A stretch of 64,000 nucleotides of DNA from Pelodera strongyloides (lineage: Eukaryota; Nematoda; Chromadorea; Rhabditida; Rhabditidae), in the NCBI GenBank assembly GCA_036852015.1, contig JAANDG010000072.1, forward strand, positions 124,001-188,000, read 5' to 3'. The position numbers and the translations under genes are program-made. This document shows, piece after piece, positions 1 through 11,373 of the stretch. Numbering within the stretch: position 1 is the first letter of the stretch; each line of letters starts with the position of its first letter. A model generated the notes under the pieces. It worked only from the letters and a program-made list of their open reading frames with translations. It was not told the origin of the DNA and searched no databases.

Positions 1-2601
1 ATCTTGTGATGAACGTGTATTTCGGAAGGTAACTTAACTCCATTTTGTATGAATGGTTGACAGTTTTCAAAGTTCTTTCCTACCCTTGCTTGTAAACTAA
101 TAACGGTTAATGATGCGATTTGTTTTAATCGTTAATTTTCTGGTTCTAGCTTTACCCTTTCTTCTTTGTGATTTCTTTACTTTTTTTACTTTGTATTCCT
201 TTATTTTTCGATCCTCAGGCATTTTTGAGCTTCCCGAGAGTAATGACTGGTCAGGAAAAGTGAAATTATATATATATATATATATATTTTATTTCTACAT
301 TCTTCCTTTTAACTTGGAAAATTGCTGTCTTGACTGAATTCTAAATGCTCCTCTTTATTTCTATTACATTCCAATGGACATTGCGCTGTTTTCTATTTTC
401 TCCGAAGTTATTTATTTGTTTATTGATAAAGAGAAATAATTTGTGATTACAATAAGCTGGTGACCGAACATTATTAACTGGAAAAAAACTGGAAACATTC
501 GAGTAATTTTGGCGAAGATCGCATAAGCAAAATAAATGAAAGCAAAATGAGTATCTTTTTCTCATGAGATTGTCAATTATGGCAAAGTGAAAGTTTTCTA
601 AGACTAATTTAAAAAAAATTAAAGTAAAAGAAACACAGAGTATATGAAGTCTTATTATTGTTAACTTCGATGCTTGCTGGGATTGATTAGTTGTTGACCA
701 TACAGAGGAATGATAGAACACATAGAGGTCGAAACATGCCATTGAAGCAGCGGGATAGAGAATACGGACGTTACTCCATCGCTTATTGTTAGAGTTAGGA
801 CAAGCTGAAGTTGTCTAGTCAGTGTAGTTATTGCTGGTTCGTTGTTATATACGTACGGTTATTATCTACATCCAAGTTACTGACCACCTATGCATCAGTA
901 TTGGTCTTTTAATTGTTCTTATCCGGAAACTAAAGTTTACTCGAAGATTTTCCTTCACAGTAAATGAAATTTGGAAACAGCTGCTCGCCTTTAAAAAATA
1001 ATTTGCCGGGTTTAATGCTGCAGGATCTCAGGATGTTTATATAGACTAGTCAACATTCACATTTTTATTCCTCCTTTTCCGGCTGTGAGCAGTATGTTGA
1101 TTTCTCCATTGTGCGTAAAGTTGCCTGCACGGGGTCCATTGCGTTGCGTCTGGAATAGAAAGGCATAATAGTACAAACGGAGTGACAATATAACAAAAAT
1201 ATTTATTGACGTGCAGTTGCTTCAATAATCTTTTTTTCATAAAAGCACTAAAGTACTCATCATTGAACTGACCGATTTATGTATATATATATGAAGCTTA
1301 TCACTTGTGTATTATCATCGTTTTAGGTGGCAAATTGCTTTTCGAACCAAGTAACTTCCGAAACATGTCGGTTTGACTGCACGTGCTCATAACAATTTTC
1401 ACGTGAGATGCATAACGGATGCTTTTGTTTTCGTCGACGCGTGCTTTAAATGAATTGTTAATAAATGTGCCAATGTTGGAAATAATTTGATTGACAACGA
1501 CAATTTATGGTGCAAACGGTACCTCATTATACGTGACAACGTTCAGGGTGAAAACGGGTAACTTGGTTCGGTAACTTGGTTCCTCTTAAACTTTGTGCAA
1601 ATTTGATTGGTCTTCTTTGGCGAACTTTTTGAGTGTCAAACTGATAACGATGTGCCATCGAAGTGCTCTGTGAGTTGTATTGAACTAGCTGTATTGTGGG
1701 AATTTATGTATTAACCTGACCATTCATGCAATAAAACACAAGGTACGAGATGTTTTGTATTTTCACCAAACCCTATACAAGTAGTGGTGCAAACAAATAA
1801 TGACAGAAATATGTTGTTTGTGTGTTCGCCTAACAATATGAACGACAAGTGTTGTGTTTGCCGTCATTCACTCACTGTCCGCGGATCTTTTTTTTTTTTT
1901 TTGCTTCTCTTAAACTCACCCACGACAGTTTTGTAAAGTTATATCCGCTTTATTAGAATAAAGGCAGTCATTTGTGTCCTAGTTTGGTTCAGAGTTCAGA
2001 TGGTATGAGCATAAGATCCCAACCCAACAGACGACACATTTTGCTGTTTCATGTGTTTATTGTAATTGATATGGAATGCAGAGGTAACTAGTCAATTTAT
2101 ATGTCTGACACTTTTCACTATTTTGGACCTACTTCCGCCATTAGTTTATGATTTGATTGTTTGGACGTCATTGTTTGCCAAGCCGATAAGGAATCAAGTG
2201 GCTAGGCCTATATTTAATCCTGTACTTTTCACATGAAAACATAAAAACTTCCTTTCTTGGTACCTGGAATTTAATTATCTTTGTTATACATTGCTTGTAA
2301 TGTTGTCGAACAAAACAAGTAAGAATTTTTCTTTATCACATTGTATTTTTCTTGCTTTATGTTTTGACACCATACATTGTTTCGTAGATTTGTTTCCTAA
2401 AAGGTTGCTATTAGCTTCTTCTTTTTCTTCTTACACAACAGCAGTTGTGCTTTGCATTGCTGCCAGACATTCAATTAGTGTTCTGATTTAAATTGGTGCT
2501 TTCCTTCGTTGATAAATCTCTAATAGTTCGTAACCGAAAACACAAATATATAACCCTGCATTTGGGCAGATAGGCGTTCACACATTACTTATTCCCTTGG
2601 G
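1..2601. other. AT-rich sequence without a supportable gene
   Basis: Both strands hold only short open frames with no recognisable domain, no convincing chain of splice sites and no start next to a trans-splice-like acceptor. The stretch includes a TA microsatellite (266-287) and a short T run near 1888-1902. I see no RNA gene or mobile element boundary here. Confidence 0.6.
266..287. repeat. TA dinucleotide microsatellite
   Basis: About eleven consecutive TA units are visible. It is a simple sequence repeat with no evident role. Confidence 0.85.
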
Positions 2602-2831
2602 TGTAACAGTGCACTAGCCAACAACAAAAGCCTCATTTTTATTTGTTACGGACACTCACGATAATATATTAATCTTAGGCAACAGAAATCACACACAACG
2701 AAATGTTGTATTATGGTGCCCTATAAAAAGCAAATAGAATATGATAAATAGTACGATATTCACGTCATCCACTATTATACTGACTTGCCGCAAGTCGCAC
2801 ACAGGGTTAAATTAAAAAGCCCAGACCCAAA
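2602..2831. repeat. Tandem duplication, first copy (~230 bp)
   Basis: This segment is repeated almost identically at 2844-3072, a spacing of about 241-242 bases. Both copies start TGTAACAGTGCACTAGCC and end near CAGACCCAAA. They differ by a handful of substitutions and one indel in a T run. Near-identity implies a recent duplication, or an assembly artefact. No coding frame is shared between the copies. Confidence 0.9.
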
Positions 2832-2843
2832 CTGCCAGACATT

Positions 2844-3072
2844 TGTAACAGTGCACTAGCCAACAACAAAAGCCTCATTTTATTTGTTACGGACACTCAC
2901 GATAATATATTAAGCTTAGGCAACAGAAATCACACACAACCAAATGTTGTATTATGGTGGCCTATAAAAAGCAAAAAGAATATGATAAATAGTACGATAT
3001 TCACGTCATCCACTATTATACTGCCTTGCCGCAAGTCGCACAAAGGGTTAAATTAAAAAGCACAGACCCAAA
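2844..3072. repeat. Tandem duplication, second copy (~230 bp)
   Basis: Direct-orientation partner of 2602-2831, separated from it by a 12-base spacer. After this copy the sequence diverges (AATATATCAACGC) from the spacer that follows copy one, so the duplicated unit is bounded on this side. Confidence 0.9.
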
Positions 3073-3498
3073 ATATATCAACGCTTCGTGCCGACAAATT
3101 GATTTTCGCCTGTGTTCCTGGATATTGCACCGGTCACTTATCGAAAAGCGACATTAGGAATAAATATTCGGGATTTTCTTCATAATTATATTAGTTATTT
3201 ATTAAAGATTCTTTATGGTGCTTGCGATGTCACAAAATGTTTTTTTTTGTTGGTGCGTACACTTTTAGAGTATCCAGGGATAAATGCATCTCCCACAGTT
3301 ACCAACAATTTACTGAACTAAAAAAACTTAAGGGAGACCTACAGACGGCTTCTCGAGAATTCTTATCTTAGTTCTCATTTTATTTCCATTTCTCGAACCA
3401 CGTACGTTATTTGCACAGTAGCGGTGGAGTGACGCACTTTTCGGGTGCTTTTTTCTGCTTTTGTAAACAAAACTAAAAACGCCTCGCTAAAAGAGAAA

Positions 3499-3672
3499 AT
3501 GGGGGATATACATAGGAGAAACCCGTACGATGTGCACCCAGATGATAAAGATAGAGAAATAAACAATATGTTCAGGGAACGGTGCATTCTTATTCAGCCA
3601 ATGCTTCCAATTATGTCAACAGCTCTCAACAGCTCTGTTCTGGCGGGCCATTACGATAAATACAAGGTATAG
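3499..3672 (+). CDS. Candidate small ORF or terminal exon, unknown product
   Basis: The ATG at 3499 opens 57 codons rich in charged residues, with a protein-like composition (for example RNPYDVHPDDKDREINNMF). It ends at TAG 3670-3672. An AATAAA lies within about ten bases of the stop, which fits a 3' end. A possible acceptor (TTTGCACAG) ends at 3418, so this could be a trans-spliced single-exon gene or the last exon of a longer one. The AAG|GTATAG at its end could instead be a weak donor. I do not recognise the family. The case rests on codon appearance and the polyadenylation-like signal only. Confidence 0.3.
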   Translation: MGDIHRRNPYDVHPDDKDREINNMFRERCILIQPMLPIMSTALNSSVLAGHYDKYKV

Positions 3673-5281
3673 CCTTGCTAATAAACCTTATCGAAATCTG
3701 GATCACCTACGTCTCGTATTCTGTACTATCATAAATTCGCCTGGGTATTGCGCATTTGAAATTTGCCCGCAGAAAATTTCTCACAGTCAAACTTCAAAGC
3801 AGATGTGACGTTCTCTTTCTGTTTGTTGAAAAGATTTCCCGCAATTTTTAGCCGGTTCAATCCGCAATTCCTAATGTAAACTTCTGAAAAGGAGCTGGAA
3901 AAATACGCTCCTGCAAATACTGCAGAAGAGTTTAAATCGCCAGTTCTCGAATATCCAATTACAAGCACATTTCTCTTTCCAAGTGATTCTCACGCATTAC
4001 CTTACTGTATCATGTTTCTCCAGCATATATGTTTTATCCCTCGTTTGATAGAAATCACCGCTTGAAGGCTAATTCGTTACGATCAAACCGGCTTTATGCT
4101 ATTTTATTCCAAATTCCAAAGAACGTTATCCATAACATTTCCAAATAATGGGGGTTTTCCTTTACAATGGATTCAGACACAAATAGAGGCTCAATAACCA
4201 TTCCCGAATTGTCCCCCATGAACTAACAATTTTATACAAACTGAGCTGAAATAACTAGTCATGATTGTTAGTTTAAAGATAGTTTAGAGGAAATGATAGT
4301 ATACGTACACATGTGACATCATTTTATCGAAACCGGTGTCTATATATTAAAGTCCGTGTGAACCGTTTACGAGTGGCAGATATTAGTATTACGAAAGCGA
4401 GCGGTCATCTAGAACAATGAGTCACCGATCAAGAATTTCCAAAGACTGGTCTAGTTGGTAAGCAGTTTGCACTGATCACCCGGTCTCTTGCTTCAACTAT
4501 ATATTGTGTCTGTTTCTCATTGATTCTATATGTGTGTGTCCAGTGCACGTCAGCTGCTCTATTAAACCGTTCCGACAAAGCGAAAAAACAACTGGGAAAT
4601 GCTTGAGCACTAATGGTTCCCTCGTCTGCATTCTCATTTCCAAGCAATGCCTCATGAGCATTCTATTTTTGTGTTCGTATATATACGATTCGTAAAACCG
4701 ATCCATGCACGTGATGATTTTCTGGACTTACAATTAGTACTAGTGGTGTCGTCAGCTATCAAACGCATAGTGCGTTTCTCGCTGTACGATTAGTCTGTTG
4801 TATAAGTATATATAGTGGTCATCATAGAAGGCTCCCATTCGAGTTATAACATAACAATCCGATCACTATAAAGCAAATAAATATTGAAGTTGAATTCATA
4901 TTCTACTATTGATATAACATTTAGTTAGTAAATCTAAAAGTAGATCACATAGTTTCTTATCTACATTGAACTTAAATGCGGATCAAACCATTTTTGAATT
5001 CTCATGCACTTGGCACTAAAACGCAGACGATTCTCACGATCAATTGGCTTTGAAAAATTTGCCCAATCGTGTCTAACTGCAAACTGCTCGTTTGGACCAA
5101 AGTCATCGCACTCCCATATGTCTCGTGCTTTGTGATTCACCTCTTTGTTGGCTCGTTTTCTTGCACAGTTTTACGCTCTTTGCTTAATCTGAGTAATATT
5201 CGTGATTTTCCTTTCAAGCAAAATAAATTTTCAGTGACTTCGCAAACCATGCATGATGTGCTTCGTTCACATTGGATCTGC

Positions 5282-5284
<3 letters not shown>

Positions 5285-5325
<41 letters not shown>
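5285..5325. repeat. Poly-T run of 41 bases
   Basis: An uninterrupted T homopolymer. On the minus strand this is a poly-A tract such as a retroposed 3' tail would leave, but no recognisable retrocopy or target-site duplication is evident beside it. Run length is error-prone in assemblies. Confidence 0.8.
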
Positions 5326-5328
<3 letters not shown>

Positions 5329-6393
5329 TATTTGTTTTAATTGGTGTTTTTGACGTGTCTAAGTTTTGTTGCTTGTTCTGGTAAAATGACAAATGGCATA
5401 AGAGTAACCAAAACAGCGCACCATATGTCTTATTTTTGCTGTTGCCCTTCATGCGTTGCTCATGGAATAACGGCTATGAATCTTTTTGATGAAAGTTTTG
5501 AGGGACACATACTGGTTGTATTACATTAACTTCGCTATTCGCAAATTGGTTATGTGATCATGCTTTTCTCTACATTCTACGAATTCAAACTTGAATGCCG
5601 TAAATAACCACCCCCGGATTTATACCCTCATCGTGGTTCTTAGGGAACCTCTGTCAGAGATTAAAGTGAAGCTGAAATTCAATTTTCGCCTCTCTTCCTC
5701 AATTTCCATGTTCAATTTCGGGTGCTGCGTCAGGTTTTCTTGCAAAATCGGACAAAATCTGTTGCATTGGAAAAAAATCAAGAGTACTTATGGGCACGTT
5801 TTTCCACTAAGCGTATCTATCAATTAGCCTGATTAGACACCAAGTCCAAGAGATATAAGCTGGGATCGCATTGCATAGAGAATAAGCTACGTGGGTAGGA
5901 AGAATTGCACATTGCCTTATCAAAATATGCAGATCTCACAGTTCGAAAGAGCGTCCAAAGAAGACAACCCGCAATGATTGTGTCAAAAAGAATACCGGTT
6001 TCCCAGCGTCAAGTCCTATAATTAGTCCATTTGGCAAATTGCACACGCCACACAGTTACTTATTCAAGAACTCATGCCCAGTGTTGTTTGTCCATTCTCA
6101 ATATTAATAGAAAACAGATGCCGGCTATTTGTGCGCAACGAAATAAAAACCACGTGTAATTCAGTGGATTTTGAAAAAAAAAAACACAGTTCCACCCACG
6201 TACAAAAGGATATTGTGTTAGACGACCGTCGATCGGTGTATTGGACCAGCTGTATTCACATTTTATTGATTATTTTACGGCTTTCCGGACGAAAATCAGC
6301 TGTCCTGGTCGTGGAAAATACGCCATAAAATTTATAAGTAATGCGTTACTCAAAGAAATTAACGACGTTCGTGGTACACTGTTCGTTTCCCGA

Positions 6394-6408
6394 CCCCCCC
6401 CCCCCCCC
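6394..6408. repeat. Poly-C run of 15 bases
   Basis: Uninterrupted C homopolymer in otherwise AT-rich sequence. On the minus strand it is a G run. Nematode genomes can carry such G/C homopolymers; no gene context is seen. Confidence 0.8.
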
Positions 6409-9400
6409 ATGTGGGTTAGTTGAAGCTAGTAGTCTCCGATACTATGTCATGATTAAAATAATAACTTCCCATATCCTGTCTTTATAACTGGTTGTAATCT
6501 AAAAGAATGTGTTTGCCTTACTCTACATGTATCCCTCAATCAGAACCCTATTTCCGGTTGTTCGTCATTTCTTATAGTAACAATAATATGTTGTTTTGCA
6601 TCGGTTTGTTGAACCAAACCTAAAATTAGACTGAAAAACATACTGCGAGTCGCCGTGCTTCACATCATTGTTTACCTTTCTAAGATATATTTGCGTAGTG
6701 ACTAACGGGAAGACTGGGAGTACTAAAGCGGGGAACCTTTCCTTTTTTTCAATAGTTTCCATCTTCTTCCATGTTAGTTATTCTTTTCCTGTAGTTCATT
6801 TATAATTATGGCGTACTTCTAGCCTCTGTTTTTTTTATATTGCTTCATGTGTCTCAACACATATAAAACAACCAATTTTTATAATTTCTTTCCTTTCTGT
6901 GCCAACAAGAACACTTAATAGTTTGACCTGAAAAGCAATAAGTTGTTCCGAAAGATACTTAAATTTCACGGCTGAGAGGTTTTCTTTGCCTTACACTTCT
7001 ATGGTTATATAAACTATCGTTAGCTTTTGGTTCACCGCGTTGCCAAATAAAAAGGAGCCTTGCATACTATGAAATATGCTTTGAAGAGCTTGAACAACAT
7101 CTATGAAGTCAACCGAACATGCATTTTAGTGCAAAGAGCAAAAAGCTCAAGTAGTACTTACAATTAGAGTACGGGATCACTAATAGAAATGGTCAAATGA
7201 TGAAAGTAAACGCATTATGAGATTGGATAATTGCCAACAGTTGCAGATACTTAGCTCTAGCAATGAGTAAGAAATGGTCGATAATTCCTGAGTCTTAGGT
7301 GAAGCTCGTGAAAATCTGGCGAAACTCAAGGAGATTGTAAATTCCAGATCAGAAAGTGTAAAAAGACATACTACCTCGGAACACATAACTGAAAACTTGA
7401 CTTCGCGTCATGCTTGTTTTTTGTTTAATGATCAAAAAAGTTCCCTGTCAGTTGCTCGTCGACGTTTGTGTTGTTTCTTTTGATGTACGTCAACACAATT
7501 GTGTCAAAGAAGTGATCAACTCATTTACACAGAAAACATCCTTCTCTCCTCAGACATGTTAATTTTCGGTTATTATCTCCGAGATTTCCTCTCTGTTTAA
7601 CTTAAAAACATCAATTATGATTTTAGGTCGCATGGCTTACTGTGTTACCTAGGCAATGTTTGCCCATTTAGCTGTAATTTATGTACCCTCGTAACGTACG
7701 TAGTCGCTGTCCCCCTGCCACAGTAACAGAAAATTCAGTTCGTGACGTGGTTCCGTCTGAATTTCTTTCCCATTTCCTCATGCAAAGGCCGTCATTTTGC
7801 AATGGGAAATGCCCATTCTTCCTGCACAATCAATCCCTTTTTTTTATTTCCCATTGTTTTCATTTCAAAAAGCAGAAAAGAGCGCAACGAAAAACTCAAG
7901 TGCCCAATTATGTCGTGGAAGAGCGAAAATCGTTTTTTTTCTTCGTTTGATCCTCCTTTGTGAATTTTCGCTAGAGTATTGCGTGAGTCTTTGTGTGTGC
8001 CAATTTGGGACAAAAGCATCCTTGAAACAAAACGCATAATTTGGAAGGTGAACATAAACAACAACATTATATCGGCTGGAATCCATTAACAGTTATTGGG
8101 AACTATTTCGGTGCTAAGATACTACCTAATAAGTATTGGTTGAGCGTCAGTCCTTCATAATTTTCCTCTACTTTTCTCTCGTATGCCTTTTGTGACGTAA
8201 TCGGTGGTTGTGGCACATTGGCTATTTCCAAGCGTAGCTTATTTTAAATTCAAACACATGTATTCAATTTGGCGTTCTTTTCTGAAAAAGCCACTGAAAA
8301 GGCTAATCAAAATCAACACAGCGCTTTGCTCCCTTTAATTTTCTCATGTTGGCTTGTTCCTTCACATATCTCTCACACGCTCAATGAACTATGATCACTG
8401 AGAGATCAACTAACTCACCAAGTATCCAAACAAAATATTTCAAACACGGGAATACTTCTCTTTTAAAGGTTCCACAACAATGAGCAAATGTTAAATAAAT
8501 GTGGGAAACTGCACCTGGTTCATTGCGCTTTGAACTTTAGTTAGCCACGTAGTCAAAAAACATATGGTTCACTGAAAGGAAGACACTGAAAAGGAAAGAA
8601 AGCCGATTAAAAAATGACCAGATTCCAGGTCAAGTCCTCGACAACTAAAGTTGTGTTTTGTTAGATAATGCGATCATGTCACATCATCATCCAAACCCCA
8701 GAGACCAATGATGATTCTTATTTAGCAGAAGTACCGACAATAATGTCAAAATGTAATTTTGTGAAATTTACACGGAAAATGCAACTTTCACTTAGGGAAT
8801 GTGAATTTTCAATGAATAGCCCATATTGTTCGAAAATAGGATCAAAATTGTTGCAACATTAATCTGTTCGTCGAGATCAAACCATCAAGAACACAATAAG
8901 GCATGTTTTCTAAATGTAATTTCAACCTGAAAATTTGTACTTCGATCTCAAAACGTATTGCACTGAAGAACATGTTTCTATCAAGCCGAAACTGACGTAA
9001 GTAATGTATTTCCTTTGATATTTCCCAGGGCTCGAGTATGGTTTACGGTATGTGCATATCTATATGCTTTAGAAATTCCCAATTCATTAAAAAGAAGTGT
9101 CGGATATCCATTTTTTGAATCGCCACAAGTTAGGCGGTTTTCAAAAATTGTTCAGAATGCGAAAGGAAAATAATTGAGCAAAGTATCGCGCAGTCCAAAG
9201 TTCACACACAACTCTAGGGAAAAATTACTGCCTCTCGTTTCACTAGCTGCAATATATGGAATAGAATTCAATACACACTGCCAATTTTTTTTCATCAGTC
9301 AAATAAATTAATGTGTCCATAATTAAGGTCGTGTGATTAAATGCATTTACTCCTAACGCCCACCACTTGCAAGGACTATCGTTTCGGTTGCTTGTAGTGA

Positions 9401-10482
9401 GCGTTTTTGCTAATCTGGTCCTGGTACGTATAGTACTTCTATGACGACAGCGTTTTGCATACAGAAACCCGAGAAACTTGATATAGCTAAATTCTGACCT
9501 GCAGGTGAATAGCTTAAATCCCACAACGCCTAAAACACCTGGATAAGTGTTGGTGAAACAAGACCTAACATATCATTTATACTTTTAACTTCAAGTAGAA
9601 TCATTTGCGGAGGCAACAAAGCAGAGTGACACATGTTATCAATATGCATTAAAACATCTTTTCGAAAAAAGACAGCATATGTTAGGAATGTTCCTCTAAT
9701 ATATATTTATGTCTTAGGATTTGGTGACAATTTCTAATCACGAAGGTCTTCCAACTAGATTGCCCATGCGTTTCACGCTCCCACCAAGAACTTCATCTGA
9801 GCGTCTTGTGGCCTCTTTCCATAAATAGTGGTTTCAAATGACTATCTTAACTCATTAACTCACTTCGTACACTCACTCCGCTACAGATTTGTATCTCTAT
9901 AAATTCCGGACTACAGTCATGTAATATGATGGTCTATCAAAAACAAGTCATGGCCTAAATTTGTTTGTCTCTAAATTCAAATGTGTTCCACCTGGCCACG
10001 CGCTCTTAAAATGCATTACACACAGGATTGAACACCAGTCTGAACAATTCGAGGCCCGTTCCCGGATTTTGGTGTGATTATTATCTCCCAATGGTGGCTG
10101 GGCGGCCGGGAAGGGGCTCCGTATTAGGGCACGCCCAGAGGCAAGCTAAAATGCCCGGGAGCAGACTGGGACCAGACCAACTCTACGGCAACAAAAAGAA
10201 GAGACCGCCGGGAACCTCCCTCTCTCGCATTCCCACTTTCTCTCTTTCTTTTTGTCTCTTCTCCCTCATTTGCCTCTCTTCATCTCATCTAGGTTTCTTC
10301 ATTTCTCAAATATTTCCCCGGAGCACACGCCATCTCCTTCTATTTACTTCCTTATTTTCGGTTACTTCCACCAACAGAACGCACGCAAATCGAAAATATT
10401 AAGCTTAGTTCGTGTTAGTAGGAATATACTTCTCACTAGTCTCCTTCAATTCGCTTAGTGTCATTAACTTGACTGTTTCGAA

Positions 10483-10894
10483 TTAAATAACAAATATTAT
10501 TGAACAGGTGCAAAACAGTAAGAAGTTAAAGGGTGATAAAGAACATTTAATAAAGCGTAGCCTCAATTTTCCAAACAACAGCTGAGATTCCTCGGTATCT
10601 GTGGTTGTTATTAAAGGGAGGCGGTCACCTTTTTGTCCCATATGTATACATTGTATTGTGTTTTTATTATCTGAATAAAATGTAGAACATACAAAGAAAA
10701 TCAGGGCTTTCACCGAACAATTCACCGGGAAAAAACGTACCATAGTAAGCCAAAAACCAAATGTTAATGCCCGCGAGATATACCATAAAAAAATTTTTAA
10801 CCGCTAGTCGCCTTATTAGCAGCATCACCATATGGGCAATTGTGATCAGTGTTACGGTGGATATTGGTCTAGGAACACTATTTTTCGTCGCCAT
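10483..10894 (-). CDS. Small predicted membrane protein, two exons, unrecognised
   Basis: Exon 1 is 10894-10741 and exon 2 is 10670-10483, separated by a 70-base intron (donor TATG|GTACGT, acceptor TTTTATTCAG|ATAAT). The split codon joins in frame and gives 113 aa starting MATKNSVPRPIS. Hydrophobic stretches lie near residues 12-26, 34-50 and 97-113, so two or three membrane segments are likely, with a polar loop between residues 51 and 90. The ATG follows a strong acceptor-like TTTTTCTTGCAG by 23 bases, as expected for a trans-spliced leader site. It is divergent from the kinase gene, with about 480 bases between starts. I do not recognise a family, and the C-terminal part is the least certain. 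Confidence 0.42.
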
Positions 10895-10917
10895 TTTACT
10901 CGCTGATGGCGCATTTA

Positions 10918-10929
10918 CTGCAAGAAAAA
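10918..10929 (-). promoter_or_regulatory. Putative spliced-leader acceptor for the small membrane-protein gene
   Basis: On the minus strand the sequence reads TTTTTCTTGCAG. It is a pyrimidine-rich acceptor with no matching upstream exon, 23 bases ahead of the ATG at 10894. Nematode mRNAs commonly receive a spliced leader at such sites. Confidence 0.4.
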
Positions 10930-11367
10930 TTTCCAACACTATTTTCTAATTAGTATGCCGTTAATAAAAACACAATGTATACGATAGGAATAAAAAAGTG
11001 ACTGCTTCCCTTTCATTGTTTCTGCGCATGCTTTCGCTCTATGTGTTTATTAAGCAAATGCTTCCATTAACTTTTCCTTGCGTTGTTTTTTGTCCTACAT
11101 TCTCACATTCTCTTCATTTTCGTTTTCGATGTTGGTCCTTAAAAAATTAAAACAGCTCAGGTTACCTTCGGCTGCAATGCAATCATGTTGACATAGGGAG
11201 CCGTGCATGCCTTTGGGTAACACTGTTTTACAGAAGCATCACTGGTTATAACTAATAAGGCTCAGGTGGCGAGCGGGTCATTTGTTAGGTAATTTTTTGA
11301 TTTTCGCTTGTCGTCGGGTATTAATTAGTATTATTCCTCTGACTTAAATTTATTAATATTAGCATAA

Positions 11368-11373
11368 TTTCAG
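11368..11373 (+). promoter_or_regulatory. Putative spliced-leader acceptor directly before the kinase ATG
   Basis: TTTCAG immediately abuts the ATG at 11374. A nematode trans-splice acceptor often sits within a few bases of the start codon, so this supports 11374 as the true start. A cis-spliced upstream exon cannot be excluded. Confidence 0.5.

Larger units (their letters stand above)
3690..10480. other. Gene-poor stretch with homopolymer runs
   Basis: No ORF here looks like a conserved protein. Overlapping frames on opposite strands (for example 7680-8090) have biased simple composition and are best read as chance. From about 10040 to 10330 the base composition shifts: a GC-richer block is followed by a long CT-rich tract (10215-10290). 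This could be a promoter-proximal or repeat-derived piece, but I cannot assign it. Confidence 0.5.

Noticed and set aside
10028..10402. 124-codon plus-strand ORF over a GC-rich block and CT-rich tract
   Set aside because: It lacks an ATG at its start and its second half is a pyrimidine-rich tract translated into Ser/Phe/Leu; no domain is visible.
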